This document shows, in pieces, positions 42,185-51,084 of a stretch of 54,585 bases of DNA (position 1 is its first letter; every line of letters starts with the position of its first letter). The stretch lies in the NCBI RefSeq assembly GCF_017377655.1, contig NZ_JAFREL010000053.1:1-54585 (forward strand), read 5' to 3'. A program made the position numbers and the translations under genes. The notes beneath the pieces were generated by a model. The model was not told the DNA's origin. It saw only the letters and a program-made list of their open reading frames with translations, and ran no database searches. Source of the DNA: Candidatus Enterococcus ferrettii. GTDB lineage: Bacteria; Bacillota; Bacilli; Lactobacillales; Enterococcaceae.

Positions 42185-44362
42185 TTAGATTTTTTTCCGG
42201 TTCAAACTTAAGGAATTGATTAACACACTGACTGAACTAAAAGCCATCGCTGCTCCAGCAATGATCGGATTCAAAAATCCTAAGGCTGCAAATGGAATGC
42301 CAATAACATTGTATAGAAATGCCCAGAAAAGATTCTGCTTAATTTTATTCAAGGTTAATTTAGACAACTGAATACTTTGATTAATAGACGACAAATCACT
42401 ATTCATCAGCGTTACATCAGCTGTTTCCATAGCAATATCCGTACCGCTGCCCATTGCTATTCCAATGTCTGCCAATGCTAAGGCTGGAGCATCATTGATT
42501 CCATCTCCGACCATGCCAACTAGTTCATTGGTTTGATGCAGCTGTTGAACAACCTCAGCCTTGTTTTGCGGTAAAACTTCTGCCACAATTTCATCTGGGG
42601 TTAGTCCCACCTGTCGACCAATAAAGCCGGCTGCTCGCTGATTATCACCAGTGACCATTTTGACTTTTATGCCATTGTTTTTCAATTCTTGTATTGCCGC
42701 TTTCGAGCTTTGCTTGATCTGGTCACTTACCGCAATTGCTGCTAGAACCTTTTGGCTGTCCGCTAAGAACATGACTGTTTTGCCTTCAGCTTCTAAATCC
42801 AACATCTTTTTCCATTCTGTCAGAGCTAGACCTCGTGCAGCAATTCCTCGTTTTGAACCAACAAAATACTGTTCACTATTTATTTCACCAACTATTCCCA
42901 AACCTGTCAAACTTTCGAACTCGCTAACGGGTAAAAGAGTGGTTTGTTCCTTACCAAAAGCGACGATTGCTTTAGCCAGTGGATGCTCCGATTGGTTCTC
43001 CAAGCTGGTTAAAATTGCTAATGCTTCGGAATTACTGCTCTCAAAATCTGTTACCGCCGGCTTCCCTTCAGTGATAGTACCGGTTTTATCTAAAATAATT
43101 GTCGATAAATGAGCGATTTTTTCCAACGCACCGCCACCTTTAATCAAGATCCCATTTTTAGCACCTAAACCTGTTCCTACCATTATGGCTGTTGGAGTTG
43201 CTAAGCCTAGGGCACAAGGACAGGCAATAACTAAGACTGAAACACTGTGGACGATAGCCTGCTGCCAGTCTCCCGTAATCAGTCCCGTTGCGATCAAGGT
43301 GATTAAAGCAACACCTAGGACAGTTGGCACAAAAACTTTTGAGATACGGTCAGCAATTTGCTGAATCGGTGCCTTTTGTCCCTGGGCATCCTCTACCATC
43401 CGAATGATACGAGAGAGCACTGTCATGCTGCCAACTTGGGTTGCTTTTAGCTGAATCGTTCCAGTAGTATTCATGGTTCCACCAAAAACGGAATCTTCTA
43501 ATTTCTTGTCCACTGGTAAGCTTTCACCGGTCAACATACTTTCATCAATGGTAGTCTGACCAGCAACAATCAAGCCGTCCACCGGAATTTGTTCACCAGG
43601 TCGGACAAATACGATATCATCCACCACAACATCCTCTACAGGAACTGTCACTTCTTTTCCATCCCGCAAGATGGACGCTGTTTTAGCCTGTAGAGCCATC
43701 AATTGCTTGATTGCTTCACTGGTTTTTGTTTTGGCCTTCTGCTCCAAGTATTTTCCTAATAGAATCAGGGTAATGATCATTGCACTGCTTTCAAAATAAA
43801 GATCGGAATTATGTGGATTAAAGAACCCATTATAAATACTTAAGGCATATGCCGCTGAAGTTCCCATCGCCACTAAAACATCCATGTTGGGCGCTTTGGT
43901 TTTCAAAGCATGATAAGCTCCTTGGTAAAAACGCCAACCAATCCCGAATTGTACTGGAGTTACTAAAATCAGTTGAATCCAAGGAATATGGAAGAAATGC
44001 ACCCAACCCGCATGACTTCCAAGCAGCATCGCAATCATTGAAATCATCAATGGTGCAGTCAACACGGCACTTACAATCAAGTCCCGCTGCATTTTTTTCA
44101 AGTAACGAGCTTTTTCATCAGCAATTTTCTGCTTGTGGGCATCATCAAAAAGAATCGCTCCATAGCCAATATTTTCAACTCGTTGAATAATTTGCTCAGA
44201 GGTCAAGTTATCAGCAAACTGAACAGTTGCCTTTTCAGTTGCTAGATTGACTGTTGCCTCAACTACTCCCGGGGTTGCTTTTAGTTCTTTTTCGACCCGC
44301 GCTGAGCAGTTAGCACAGGTCATACCTGTGATTACATATGTTTCAACTGTAGCTTCTGACAA
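42185..44362 (-). CDS. copA: Copper-transporting P-type ATPase A
   Basis: 725 aa. A single HMA domain at the N-terminus binds Cu(I) through G-M-T-C-A-N-C (Cys16, Cys19). The membrane motif C-P-C (A-C-P-C-A-L-G), phosphorylation site D-K-T-G-T-I-T and G-D-G-I-N-D-A-P are intact. Its start directly abuts the copZ stop, so translation is coupled. In this family both import and export have been proposed for enterococcal CopA; export is the more general role. Confidence 0.94.
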   Translation of the reverse strand: MSEATVETYVITGMTCANCSARVEKELKATPGVVEATVNLATEKATVQFADNLTSEQIIQRVENIGYGAILFDDAHKQKIADEKARYLKKMQRDLIVSAVLTAPLMISMIAMLLGSHAGWVHFFHIPWIQLILVTPVQFGIGWRFYQGAYHALKTKAPNMDVLVAMGTSAAYALSIYNGFFNPHNSDLYFESSAMIITLILLGKYLEQKAKTKTSEAIKQLMALQAKTASILRDGKEVTVPVEDVVVDDIVFVRPGEQIPVDGLIVAGQTTIDESMLTGESLPVDKKLEDSVFGGTMNTTGTIQLKATQVGSMTVLSRIIRMVEDAQGQKAPIQQIADRISKVFVPTVLGVALITLIATGLITGDWQQAIVHSVSVLVIACPCALGLATPTAIMVGTGLGAKNGILIKGGGALEKIAHLSTIILDKTGTITEGKPAVTDFESSNSEALAILTSLENQSEHPLAKAIVAFGKEQTTLLPVSEFESLTGLGIVGEINSEQYFVGSKRGIAARGLALTEWKKMLDLEAEGKTVMFLADSQKVLAAIAVSDQIKQSSKAAIQELKNNGIKVKMVTGDNQRAAGFIGRQVGLTPDEIVAEVLPQNKAEVVQQLHQTNELVGMVGDGINDAPALALADIGIAMGSGTDIAMETADVTLMNSDLSSINQSIQLSKLTLNKIKQNLFWAFLYNVIGIPFAALGFLNPIIAGAAMAFSSVSVLINSLSLNRKKI

Positions 44363-44572
44363 TTAAACCACCTCAGTATCAAAACCTGCTGCGGTTACTT
44401 TTTCCGCAATTTGCTGCGCATTAATTTGGCTTTCGTCAAATTTCACAACGCCTTCGTTCTTCTTCAGGTTAACTTTGACCTTTTCAATTCCTGGTAATTC
44501 ATTCACTGCCTTTTCAACTGTTGCTACACAATGGTTACAGCTCATTCCGTTAATCGCAAATTTTTGTTTCAT
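44363..44572 (-). CDS. copZ: Copper chaperone
   Basis: A 69-aa single HMA domain with G-M-S-C-N-H-C (Cys12, Cys15), the size of enterococcal CopZ. It carries Cu(I) in the cytoplasm, delivering it to CopY to release the repressor and to the ATPases. The start is preceded by GGGGAT. It lies 104 nt after copY and abuts copA. Confidence 0.94.
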   Translation of the reverse strand: MKQKFAINGMSCNHCVATVEKAVNELPGIEKVKVNLKKNEGVVKFDESQINAQQIAEKVTAAGFDTEVV

Positions 44573-44676
44573 GATGTTTATCCCCTTTTTTTGTTTTTAT
44601 TTTCACTTCGCATACTATTCCACTAAATTGTTTTATTGGTGAGTAGGTTGCGCTTGGCTCTAGTTGCTCTTTTACT

Positions 44677-45138
44677 TTAGTCACTAGTAGAAGTGGAACT
44701 GGCATGATGCTTGCACTCACATTGGCCGGGTATGCAATTGCACTGAATACTGGCAACTGGTTGTTTATCGGCTAATTGCTGTTGGATAAAAGCAATGTCT
44801 TTTTCAGTTAAGTCGGCTTGTTCAATCAATTCACCAATGGTATGACCGATTCGTTTGGCACAAATGTGAGAAAAAAGATTCTCTGTCGCACTTTGAACCG
44901 TTTCTGCCTCACTAACGTTTGGATGATAAATATACTTTTTGCCTTCTTGTTCGGTACGTAATGCTTCCTTTTTAACTAAACGACCAAGCAAGGTTTTGAT
45001 TGTTGCAGGCTTCCAATCCTTGCTTTCACCTAAGACCTCAATAATCTCTTGCGCCGTAGCTGACTGCAATGTCCAGACGACTCGCATGATTTCCCACTCG
45101 GAATCGCTGATTTTTACTGGCTCTAACGTCACAGACAT
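44677..45138 (-). CDS. copY: Copper-responsive repressor
   Basis: A 153-aa BlaI/MecI-type winged-helix repressor. The N-terminal DNA-binding domain (about 10-75) contains T-A-Q-E-I-I-E-V-L and [10 protein letters not shown]. The C-terminal metal hook is [10 protein letters not shown], the CxCx4CxC motif that binds zinc or Cu(I). Two cop boxes lie in its promoter. It is first in the copYZAB operon. Confidence 0.95.
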   Translation of the reverse strand: MSVTLEPVKISDSEWEIMRVVWTLQSATAQEIIEVLGESKDWKPATIKTLLGRLVKKEALRTEQEGKKYIYHPNVSEAETVQSATENLFSHICAKRIGHTIGELIEQADLTEKDIAFIQQQLADKQPVASIQCNCIPGQCECKHHASSTSTSD

Positions 45139-45157
45139 GTTGGGCCTCCTTTCCGAT

Positions 45158-45207
45158 TACATTTGTAATTACAAACATAGTTTACATTTGTAATTGGAAA
45201 AGGTCAA
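45158..45207 (-). promoter_or_regulatory. cop promoter with two cop boxes
   Basis: TACATTTGTA occurs at 45158-45167 and 45183-45192, both perfect TACA-N2-TGTA boxes, 25 bp apart. The minus-strand promoter has -35 TTGACC (45202-45207) and -10 TAAACT (45179-45184), 17 bp apart. One box overlaps the -10, the other lies just downstream. Confidence 0.9.
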
Positions 45208-45247
45208 GCAATATGTCTAAAAAATAGTGAACTTTTTTCTACTTATC

Positions 45248-45286
45248 AAAAAAAGCAGCCGAGGGATTTTGTCGCCCTCAACTGCC
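45248..45286 (-). terminator. Terminator after the Zn/Cd/Pb ATPase gene
   Basis: Arms GCAG..GAGGG/CCCTC..CTGC with a 9-nt loop, followed on the minus strand by seven T. Confidence 0.85.
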
Positions 45287-45302
45287 TCCAAATACTTTTC
45301 TA

Positions 45303-47357
45303 TTATTTCCCACTAGTTAAACAACGCATCGCATTCAATACTGCTAAAACTGTTACACCAACATCCGCAAAAACAGCAGCACCCATGGAAGCAAATCCTA
45401 ACGCGCCTAAGATTAAGACAAAGACCTTGATTCCAATGGCAAAAATTATATTCTGTTTTACAATCCGCATAGTTTTGCGGGCGATTTTGATTGCTGTTGG
45501 AATTTTGGCAGGCTGGTCATCCATAATTACCACATCCGCGGCTTCAATCGCTGCATCGCTGCCTAAACCGCCCATAGCAATTCCTAAATCAGCTCTAGCA
45601 AGAACCGGAGCATCATTCATTCCGTCACCTACAAAGGCTACCTTTTGATTCAACAGCTTTTCCAGTTGCGTTACTTTATCTGCTGGCAATAGTTCGCTAT
45701 ACACTTTATCGATCCCAATCTCGCTGCCGATCGCTTCAGCAATCGTGCGGTTATCTCCAGTGAGCATCACTGTTTGTTTAATGCCCGCCTGTCTCAATTG
45801 AATCATCGTTTCAGCGACACCGGATTTCAGCTCATCCGCAATTAGAAGATAGCCTACATATTGCTGATCAATTGCTACATAAATGATCGTGCCTATTTCA
45901 TTAACGGGCTCAAAAGATACCCCTGCTTGTTTCAACAATTTCGCATTTCCGACTAAGTATTGTTGCCCATCAACTGCTGCCTCAATTCCGTAACCCGCCC
46001 GTTCTTCTAAAGCAGTAACTGGTAATAATGGTGCTTGATTCGCTTTCAAGATTGATTGAGCAATCGGATGACTTGAGTTTTGTTCTACACTGGCCACACC
46101 TTGCAGAAATTTTTTCTGATCCATCGTTGTTTCCATTTTTTGAATTGCAAATACACCCTTGGTCAAGGTTCCTGTCTTATCAAAAACTACCGTGTCAATT
46201 GTTGCTAGTCGTTCAATATAGTTACTTCCCTTGATCAGAATTCCAGCCTTACTAGCACCGCCAATACCGCCAAAAAAGCTTAACGGAACAGAAATAACTA
46301 AGGCACAAGGGCAAGATATAACCAAGAAAGTTAGTGCTCGGTATACCCACATTTGTAAAGGTTCGTTCAGAATCATTGGTGGAACAACTGCCAAAAGAAC
46401 AGCCAATCCTACTACAATTGGTGTGTAGTAACGAGCAAAACTAGTGATAAAGTTTTCAGCTGGCGCTTTTTTGCTGCTGGCATTTTCCACTAGATCCAAA
46501 ATTTTATTTACAGTGGATTCACCAAAGGTGGTAGTCGTTTTAACTGTTAAACGACCACTTTGGTTCACAAAACCACTTAAAATTTCTTCCCCGACGATTA
46601 CTTTTCTAGGAACAGCTTCACCTGTTAAAGCTGACGTATCCACAAAGGATTGTCCGTCAATAACCTTGCCATCCAAAGGTACTCGCTCGCCAGGATTAAC
46701 AACAATCGGCTCTCCAACCTTGATACTCTCGGGAGCTACTTTTTCTACTTGACCATCAATTAAACGATTGGCATAGTCAGGACGAATTTCCAATAACGCA
46801 CTAATTGATTTTCGGGAACGGTTAACAGCATAATCTTGGAAAAACTCGCCTACTTGGTAAAAGAGCATGACACATACAGCTTCAGTATATTCTCCAATTG
46901 CTAGAGCACCAATCGTGGCGACCGACATCAAAAAATTTTCATCAAAGACTTGCCCTTTTAAAATATTGGATGCAGCTGTCTTCAGCACATCCCAACCAAT
47001 CCATACATAAACCGCTAAATAAGCCCCAAATTTCCAAGGCATTGCTGGATCAAGCAGTACTAAAGCCAACGTAGCAATCAACGCCACAGTAATCTGAATA
47101 ATTTTCCCAGTCTGGCTTTCTTCTTTCTTTGGAGCAGTTAAATCCTTCATTTCAACATCCGGCTCGAATTGATGGACTGTTTTTTCAGCCTCGTCGCAAA
47201 TTCGCGACATTTCCTTTTCCGGTGCTTCAATAATCATTTTGGTTGTCATAAAATCAATAGTTGCTCGCTTAACCCCATTAATTTCCTGTACTGCATGTTC
47301 GATCTTTGATGCGCAATGAGCACAATCTAAACCGTCTAAGCGATACGTCTTTTCCAT
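45303..47357 (-). CDS. Zn(II)/Cd(II)/Pb(II) P1B-type ATPase
   Basis: 684 aa from the ATG at 47357 (AAGGGA upstream); a longer frame to 47399 lacks a ribosome site. One HMA domain with G-L-D-C-A-H-C (Cys12, Cys15), the L-D-C-A variant usual in zinc/cadmium/lead pumps. The membrane motif is C-P-C (S-C-P-C-A-L-V), phosphorylation site D-K-T-G-T-L-T. The C-terminal membrane helix pair ends V-L-A-V-L-N-A-M-R-C, as in CadA/ZntA. No ArsR-type regulator gene adjoins, but an operator for one is present. ZntA and CadA cannot be told apart by eye. Confidence 0.9.
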   Translation of the reverse strand: MEKTYRLDGLDCAHCASKIEHAVQEINGVKRATIDFMTTKMIIEAPEKEMSRICDEAEKTVHQFEPDVEMKDLTAPKKEESQTGKIIQITVALIATLALVLLDPAMPWKFGAYLAVYVWIGWDVLKTAASNILKGQVFDENFLMSVATIGALAIGEYTEAVCVMLFYQVGEFFQDYAVNRSRKSISALLEIRPDYANRLIDGQVEKVAPESIKVGEPIVVNPGERVPLDGKVIDGQSFVDTSALTGEAVPRKVIVGEEILSGFVNQSGRLTVKTTTTFGESTVNKILDLVENASSKKAPAENFITSFARYYTPIVVGLAVLLAVVPPMILNEPLQMWVYRALTFLVISCPCALVISVPLSFFGGIGGASKAGILIKGSNYIERLATIDTVVFDKTGTLTKGVFAIQKMETTMDQKKFLQGVASVEQNSSHPIAQSILKANQAPLLPVTALEERAGYGIEAAVDGQQYLVGNAKLLKQAGVSFEPVNEIGTIIYVAIDQQYVGYLLIADELKSGVAETMIQLRQAGIKQTVMLTGDNRTIAEAIGSEIGIDKVYSELLPADKVTQLEKLLNQKVAFVGDGMNDAPVLARADLGIAMGGLGSDAAIEAADVVIMDDQPAKIPTAIKIARKTMRIVKQNIIFAIGIKVFVLILGALGFASMGAAVFADVGVTVLAVLNAMRCLTSGK

Positions 47358-47404
47358 GAGTCGTCCCTTCTTCCCAAAAACACATGAGTACTTCCTCATA
47401 GATA

Positions 47405-47434
47405 ATTATATATGATCACAAATTCATATGTCAA
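47405..47434 (-). promoter_or_regulatory. Promoter and ArsR/SmtB-like operator of the metal ATPase
   Basis: A consensus -35 TTGACA (47429-47434) and -10 TATAAT (47405-47410) lie 18 bp apart on the minus strand. An inverted repeat ATATGA-N8-TCATAT (47410-47429) fills the spacer, the position and form used by CadC/CzrA-type repressors. Confidence 0.7.
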
Positions 47435-47587
47435 CCGAATCAACCAACTCTTTTTTGAAATAAAAAATTTATATCTTAATTGATCAATTTACAGAGAAAG
47501 TGTTTAAAAATTCTGATTTCAGTAGATTACGATGCTATACTATATTGAGGAATTAGTGAGTGATTGAACAAGAAAAGAGGACTGATT

Positions 47588-47860
47588 GTGACTATAAAAG
47601 AAATTAGAAAAATTAAGCTTGTGGCAGATTGGCTGTTGGTTGCCTATATCTATTTTGTATTTTCAACAGCGACTAGAGGAAGCGGTTATTTTGCGGTTAA
47701 TTTAAGTTTGTTAATAGGCAGTGTCCTTTTAAGAGATTTGCTGCCAAAAGAATATCGCTTTGGCGGAACTTTTCTCAAAAAAGGGAATCGTTGGATGGAA
47801 TTTATCATCGAGGCAGTCTTAATACTTAGCATTGCTTTTGTGTTAATTGAACTACTTTAA
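47588..47860 (+). CDS. Small membrane protein, 90 aa
   Basis: Three hydrophobic stretches (about 12-30, 36-50 and 70-88) with a basic N-terminus (M-T-I-K-E-I-R-K-I-K). I chose the GTG at 47588 because AGAGGA lies 6 nt before it; a TTG at 47564 would give 98 aa but has no ribosome site. No family is recognised. It is a single gene ended by the bidirectional terminator. Confidence 0.6.
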   Translation: MTIKEIRKIKLVADWLLVAYIYFVFSTATRGSGYFAVNLSLLIGSVLLRDLLPKEYRFGGTFLKKGNRWMEFIIEAVLILSIAFVLIELL

Positions 47861-47863
47861 AAA

Positions 47864-47891
47864 AAGCGACCCTATCTCAATAGGATCGCTT
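47864..47891. terminator. Bidirectional terminator
   Basis: An 11-bp stem with one mismatch (AGCGACCCTAT with ATAGGATCGCT), loop 4 nt. A seven-T run follows on the minus strand; the plus-strand tail is weaker. Confidence 0.8.
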
Positions 47892-47894
47892 CAC

Positions 47895-48245
47895 TCAGTC
47901 TCGCAAAATCTTCTCCATCTTTTTCCCTTTAGCCAGCTCATCAACCAGCTTGTCTAAATAGCGGATTTCTCGCATTAAAGGATCCTCAATTTCTTCTACT
48001 CTTACGCCGCAAATGACACCTTTAATCAATTCGCGGGATGGATTCATCGCAGGTGCTTCTGCAAAGAAAGTTCTGAAATCAACCTTGGCTTCCAACTGAG
48101 CTTCCAATTCTTCCTGACTATAGCCCGTTAACCAACGAAAAATTTCGTCGACTTCCGCTTTGGTACGATTTTTCTTCTCTGCTTTAGTTACATAATGAGG
48201 ATACACACTTGCTACACTCATGGTGAAAATACGATGCTCTGTCAT
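47895..48245 (-). CDS. DUF2200 family protein
   Basis: 116 aa, matching DUF2200 along its full length: start [21 protein letters not shown], then W-L-T-G-Y and a C-terminal [17 protein letters not shown]. Function unknown. It lies just beyond the right end of the tnpB element, which transcribes toward it; the start has GGAGG about 8 nt upstream. Confidence 0.85.
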   Translation of the reverse strand: MTEHRIFTMSVASVYPHYVTKAEKKNRTKAEVDEIFRWLTGYSQEELEAQLEAKVDFRTFFAEAPAMNPSRELIKGVICGVRVEEIEDPLMREIRYLDKLVDELAKGKKMEKILRD

Positions 48246-48283
48246 AAACTCCTCCAGATGATTATTTTTTTTAGTTTACATGA

Positions 48284-48445
48284 GTGAACTACTCGCCACT
48301 TAGCTAAACCAATCGGTTCGTCACGCTTGAAGTGGGAGCTTCTTGGGAACTGAGCTTACTTGCCAGCGGATGTCTTTGCCTGCAGCGGTTGCTCTTTTTT
48401 ACTAAGCTATCCCCGTAGTTCCTACGGTTCTTGATTTGGTTATGC
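48284..48445 (-). ncRNA. Putative omega RNA at the right end of the element
   Basis: Downstream of tnpB on the minus strand lies conserved structured sequence: GAACCGTAGGAACTACGG, then GCTTAG, the hairpin of CTCCCACTTC with GAAGTGG-like segments, ending at the element's right end. TnpB omega RNAs span the tnpB 3' end and the right end, and the DNA just beyond supplies the guide. Here the guide would start with the intergenic bases before the DUF2200 gene (48283 and below). Confidence 0.5.
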
Positions 48446-49582
48446 AAAGGCTCGCATGCGCAGCCCTTCGTTTAGAATGTTGATACTGGCATTGATGTCT
48501 CGATCATGTTGGGTGTGACAAACCGGGCAGGTCCACGCTCGAATCTGAAGTGGTTTTTTACCATCCTTGTGTCCACATTCGGAACAAAGTTGACTAGATG
48601 GATACCACCTATCTACCTGGATCATTTCTCGTCCATACCAGTCGGCTTTGTACTGGAGTTTCGTCACAAAGCTGGACCAAGAGACATCCGAGATGCTTTT
48701 GGCTAATTTATGATTCCGCAATAGGCCTTTCGTATGTAAGTCTTCGAGACAGATCACATCGTGGTTTTTGATAAGATCGGTACTTAACTTATTTAGAAAG
48801 TCGTTGCGTTGGTTTTTGACTTTTTCGTGCAATCTTGCCATTTTGCGTTTTTGTTTTTGGTAGTTCTTGGCTTCACTTAGCTTTTTGCCCGCTTTCTTAG
48901 CTTGTAAAGCTCGACGAGAAAGCTTCCGCTGTTCACGTGTTACCTTCCGTTCCATTTCTGCGGTAAAGCGATGGTTATCAATCTTTTGTCCATCCGAAAA
49001 AATCGCAAAGTCTGTAATCCCCAGATCGATGCCAATGGCTGTGTTTGTTTTAGGTAGTTTGGGTATTTCTTCTTTGCACAACAAAGAAAGGTAATATTTA
49101 CCGCTTGAATGATAAGAGATTGTTGCGGATCGGATCTCTCCTTTTGGGTGGCGGTGGCGTTTGATACGGACAAGGGATTTTAGCTTTGGTAGTTTGATAT
49201 AATTGTTTTCCACTAGAGAAATGGTACCGTGTTGATTATTGGTAGTGTAGCTTTGAACCGGACTGTTTTTGCTTTTGAATTTAGGGAAACCGACACGTTT
49301 ATCGCGAAAGAAGTTGTTGTAGGCCTTGTCTAAATTCAGCTGGGCATTCGCTAAGGCCAGACTATCAACTTCTTTTAGGTAGGGATAGTCATTCTTATAT
49401 TTGGCTGGGGTAGGCTTTTTCAATTTTTTGGAAGGATCATTCTTCATTGCCGCATAAGCCTTTATCCGCTCATCCAGCATCAGGTTGTAGACTTTTCGAA
49501 CACAACCAAAAGTCTTGGCAAAGAAGACGACTTGTTCTTCTGTTGGATAGATGCGGTACTTGTACGCTTTTAGTTGTTCCAT
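48440..49582 (-). CDS. tnpB: RNA-guided nuclease TnpB
   Basis: 380 aa. An N-terminal HTH-like/OTB-type region (Y-K-Y-R-I-Y-P-T-E-E-Q) leads to a RuvC-like nuclease with Asp in G-I-D-L-G (about 186), Glu in C-L-E-D-L (about 270) and Asp in H-D-R-D-I-N-A (about 356). A zinc ribbon C-S-E-C...C-P-V-C lies between the last two. All catalytic residues are present. I chose the ATG at 49582 with AAAGGGG upstream; a GTG at 49591 overlaps that site. It probably cuts DNA complementary to its omega RNA guide next to a TAM, here likely TTTAA. Confidence 0.9.
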   Translation of the reverse strand: MEQLKAYKYRIYPTEEQVVFFAKTFGCVRKVYNLMLDERIKAYAAMKNDPSKKLKKPTPAKYKNDYPYLKEVDSLALANAQLNLDKAYNNFFRDKRVGFPKFKSKNSPVQSYTTNNQHGTISLVENNYIKLPKLKSLVRIKRHRHPKGEIRSATISYHSSGKYYLSLLCKEEIPKLPKTNTAIGIDLGITDFAIFSDGQKIDNHRFTAEMERKVTREQRKLSRRALQAKKAGKKLSEAKNYQKQKRKMARLHEKVKNQRNDFLNKLSTDLIKNHDVICLEDLHTKGLLRNHKLAKSISDVSWSSFVTKLQYKADWYGREMIQVDRWYPSSQLCSECGHKDGKKPLQIRAWTCPVCHTQHDRDINASINILNEGLRMRAFA

Positions 49583-49635
49583 CAGATCCACCCCTTTTGT
49601 CAGTTCTAAAGACGCGAACGTATGTTCTTATGGTA

Positions 49636-49664
49636 ATTATATCATGTGAAAAATAGCGTAGCAA
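49636..49664 (-). promoter_or_regulatory. tnpB promoter
   Basis: -35 TTGCTA (49659-49664) and -10 TATAAT (49636-49641), 17 bp apart on the minus strand, identical to the fragment copy at 71-99. Confidence 0.7.
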
Positions 49665-49761
49665 TAGCTTTTTATTTTTTTTAGTTGCACCGTCCCCCTA
49701 AACAAAAAACGGCATTCATCACCCACCTATAGAGGTTGGGCGACTTCTGCCTGAAATTCTG

Positions 49762-51084
49762 TTAAACTTCTGAAGCCTTGCGTTTAGCTTGTGCTACAAA
49801 CTCATCCATTTGCTGGTAAAGGGCCGCTCGCAATACTTGAACATCTCGTAAAACCAGCTGCTTTCCTTTAACCAACTGTTGCCCGTTCACCCATACATCT
49901 GATACGTTGCTGGCATTTGCTGAATAAACCAGTGCAGAATAGGCATCAAAAATTGGAAACATAGTGACTGACTGCGTTTCAACCAAAGTAAGATCGGCTT
50001 TTTTTCCAACCTCCAAGGAACCTACTTGATTAAACAAACCCAATGTCTTAGCGCCACCTGCTGTGGCTATCTGGACAATTTCTTTCGCTGGAAAAGCACC
50101 ACGCTCAGCTAAATGTGTCTTATGAAAATTAGCAAACATTCGCATCTGGGTAAACAGATCCAAAGTATTGCCGCTGCTTGGCCCATCTGTACCTAAGCCC
50201 ACTGTTAATTGGTGTTCTAGCATCCCGCGGACAGGTGCCACTCCTTTAGCAGATTTAGTGTTCGCACCAATACAATGGGCAATTCGTACGTTGTCTTTGT
50301 ATTCCTTCACTAGTTCCATATCTTCCTCAGTCATAAAAATACAGTGAGCCATAATAAACTCTTGGTCAAGGTAGCCTAATTCGTGGAGAAAAGCGATGGG
50401 CGTTTGCTGATACTTTTCAGTAAATTCCTCCATCTCATAGGTCATTTCCTCAACATGCATAGTAATCGATACATTATATTTACGACTCAAGGCAGCAATG
50501 GCCTCCAAGGTTTTTAAATCATTAGTATTGGGCGCATGAGGAGCAATCACTGGCGTAATCATTTCGTGCCCCTGCCATTTTTGAATGAAAGACTCACAAT
50601 AAGCTAATGCATCTGCTGAATCTTTAGCATCACAGGTAGCCATATCAATAATCGTCTCACCCAACAAAGCTCGAACCTTCATCGCTTCAGCAGCCTGTGC
50701 AACTTCATCTTCAAAATAGTACATATCGCAAAAAGCTGTCACACCACTCAGCAGCATCTCAGCCATTGCATATTCCGCTGACGCTCGCACCAACTTCGGC
50801 GTCATCACCTGCTCCAAAGGAAATAGAAAACGACGTAACCGATCCGGAACATCATCTCCTAATGATCGGAACGGAATCATACCAGTGTGAGTATGGGTAT
50901 TAATCATGCCAGGTAACAAAATACCTTTTTGACCATCGAGAACTTCATCCGCCTGCGGCAATGAATCGCTCATTGGCCCCAATTGACTGATGCGGTTTTC
51001 TTCTATTAAAAGATAGCCATGCTTGTATTCTGTCCACTCCTCATCCATCGTGAGGATATGGACATTTTTAATGAGCTGCTTCAT
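49762..51084 (-). CDS. Amidohydrolase, 5'-methylthioadenosine/S-adenosylhomocysteine deaminase type
   Basis: 440 aa of the TrzA/AtzA/MtaD group. Metal ligands are in N-T-H-T-H-T-G (His64, His66), M-H-V-E-E, H-C-I-F and G-T-D-G-P-S-S-G-N. These enzymes deaminate adenosine-like compounds such as MTA, SAH or adenosine. It overlaps the adenine deaminase gene by 17 nt, giving a purine-deamination pair. Its TAA stop (49762-49764) lies inside the TTTAA that flanks the tnpB element, so the insertion is immediately at the end of the gene; the terminator that must have followed is displaced or lost. Confidence 0.85.
   Translation of the reverse strand: MKQLIKNVHILTMDEEWTEYKHGYLLIEENRISQLGPMSDSLPQADEVLDGQKGILLPGMINTHTHTGMIPFRSLGDDVPDRLRRFLFPLEQVMTPKLVRASAEYAMAEMLLSGVTAFCDMYYFEDEVAQAAEAMKVRALLGETIIDMATCDAKDSADALAYCESFIQKWQGHEMITPVIAPHAPNTNDLKTLEAIAALSRKYNVSITMHVEEMTYEMEEFTEKYQQTPIAFLHELGYLDQEFIMAHCIFMTEEDMELVKEYKDNVRIAHCIGANTKSAKGVAPVRGMLEHQLTVGLGTDGPSSGNTLDLFTQMRMFANFHKTHLAERGAFPAKEIVQIATAGGAKTLGLFNQVGSLEVGKKADLTLVETQSVTMFPIFDAYSALVYSANASNVSDVWVNGQQLVKGKQLVLRDVQVLRAALYQQMDEFVAQAKRKASEV

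Larger units (their letters stand above)
48284..49761 (-). mobile_element. Complete tnpB-only IS200/IS605-family element
   Basis: About 1.48 kb holding a single tnpB gene and no tnpA. The left end (49761 side) begins after TTTAA on the minus strand, the same flank as in the other copy. The right end (48284 side) carries a subterminal hairpin and ends near GTTCAC, as in IS1341-like elements. Ends are imperfect palindromes, not terminal inverted repeats, and no target duplication is seen. The exact right boundary is an estimate. A TnpA supplied from elsewhere would be needed for movement. Confidence 0.85.

Noticed and set aside
42651..43112. Plus-strand frame of 153 codons inside copA
   Set aside because: Antisense shadow of the conserved copA frame; no promoter or ribosome site.
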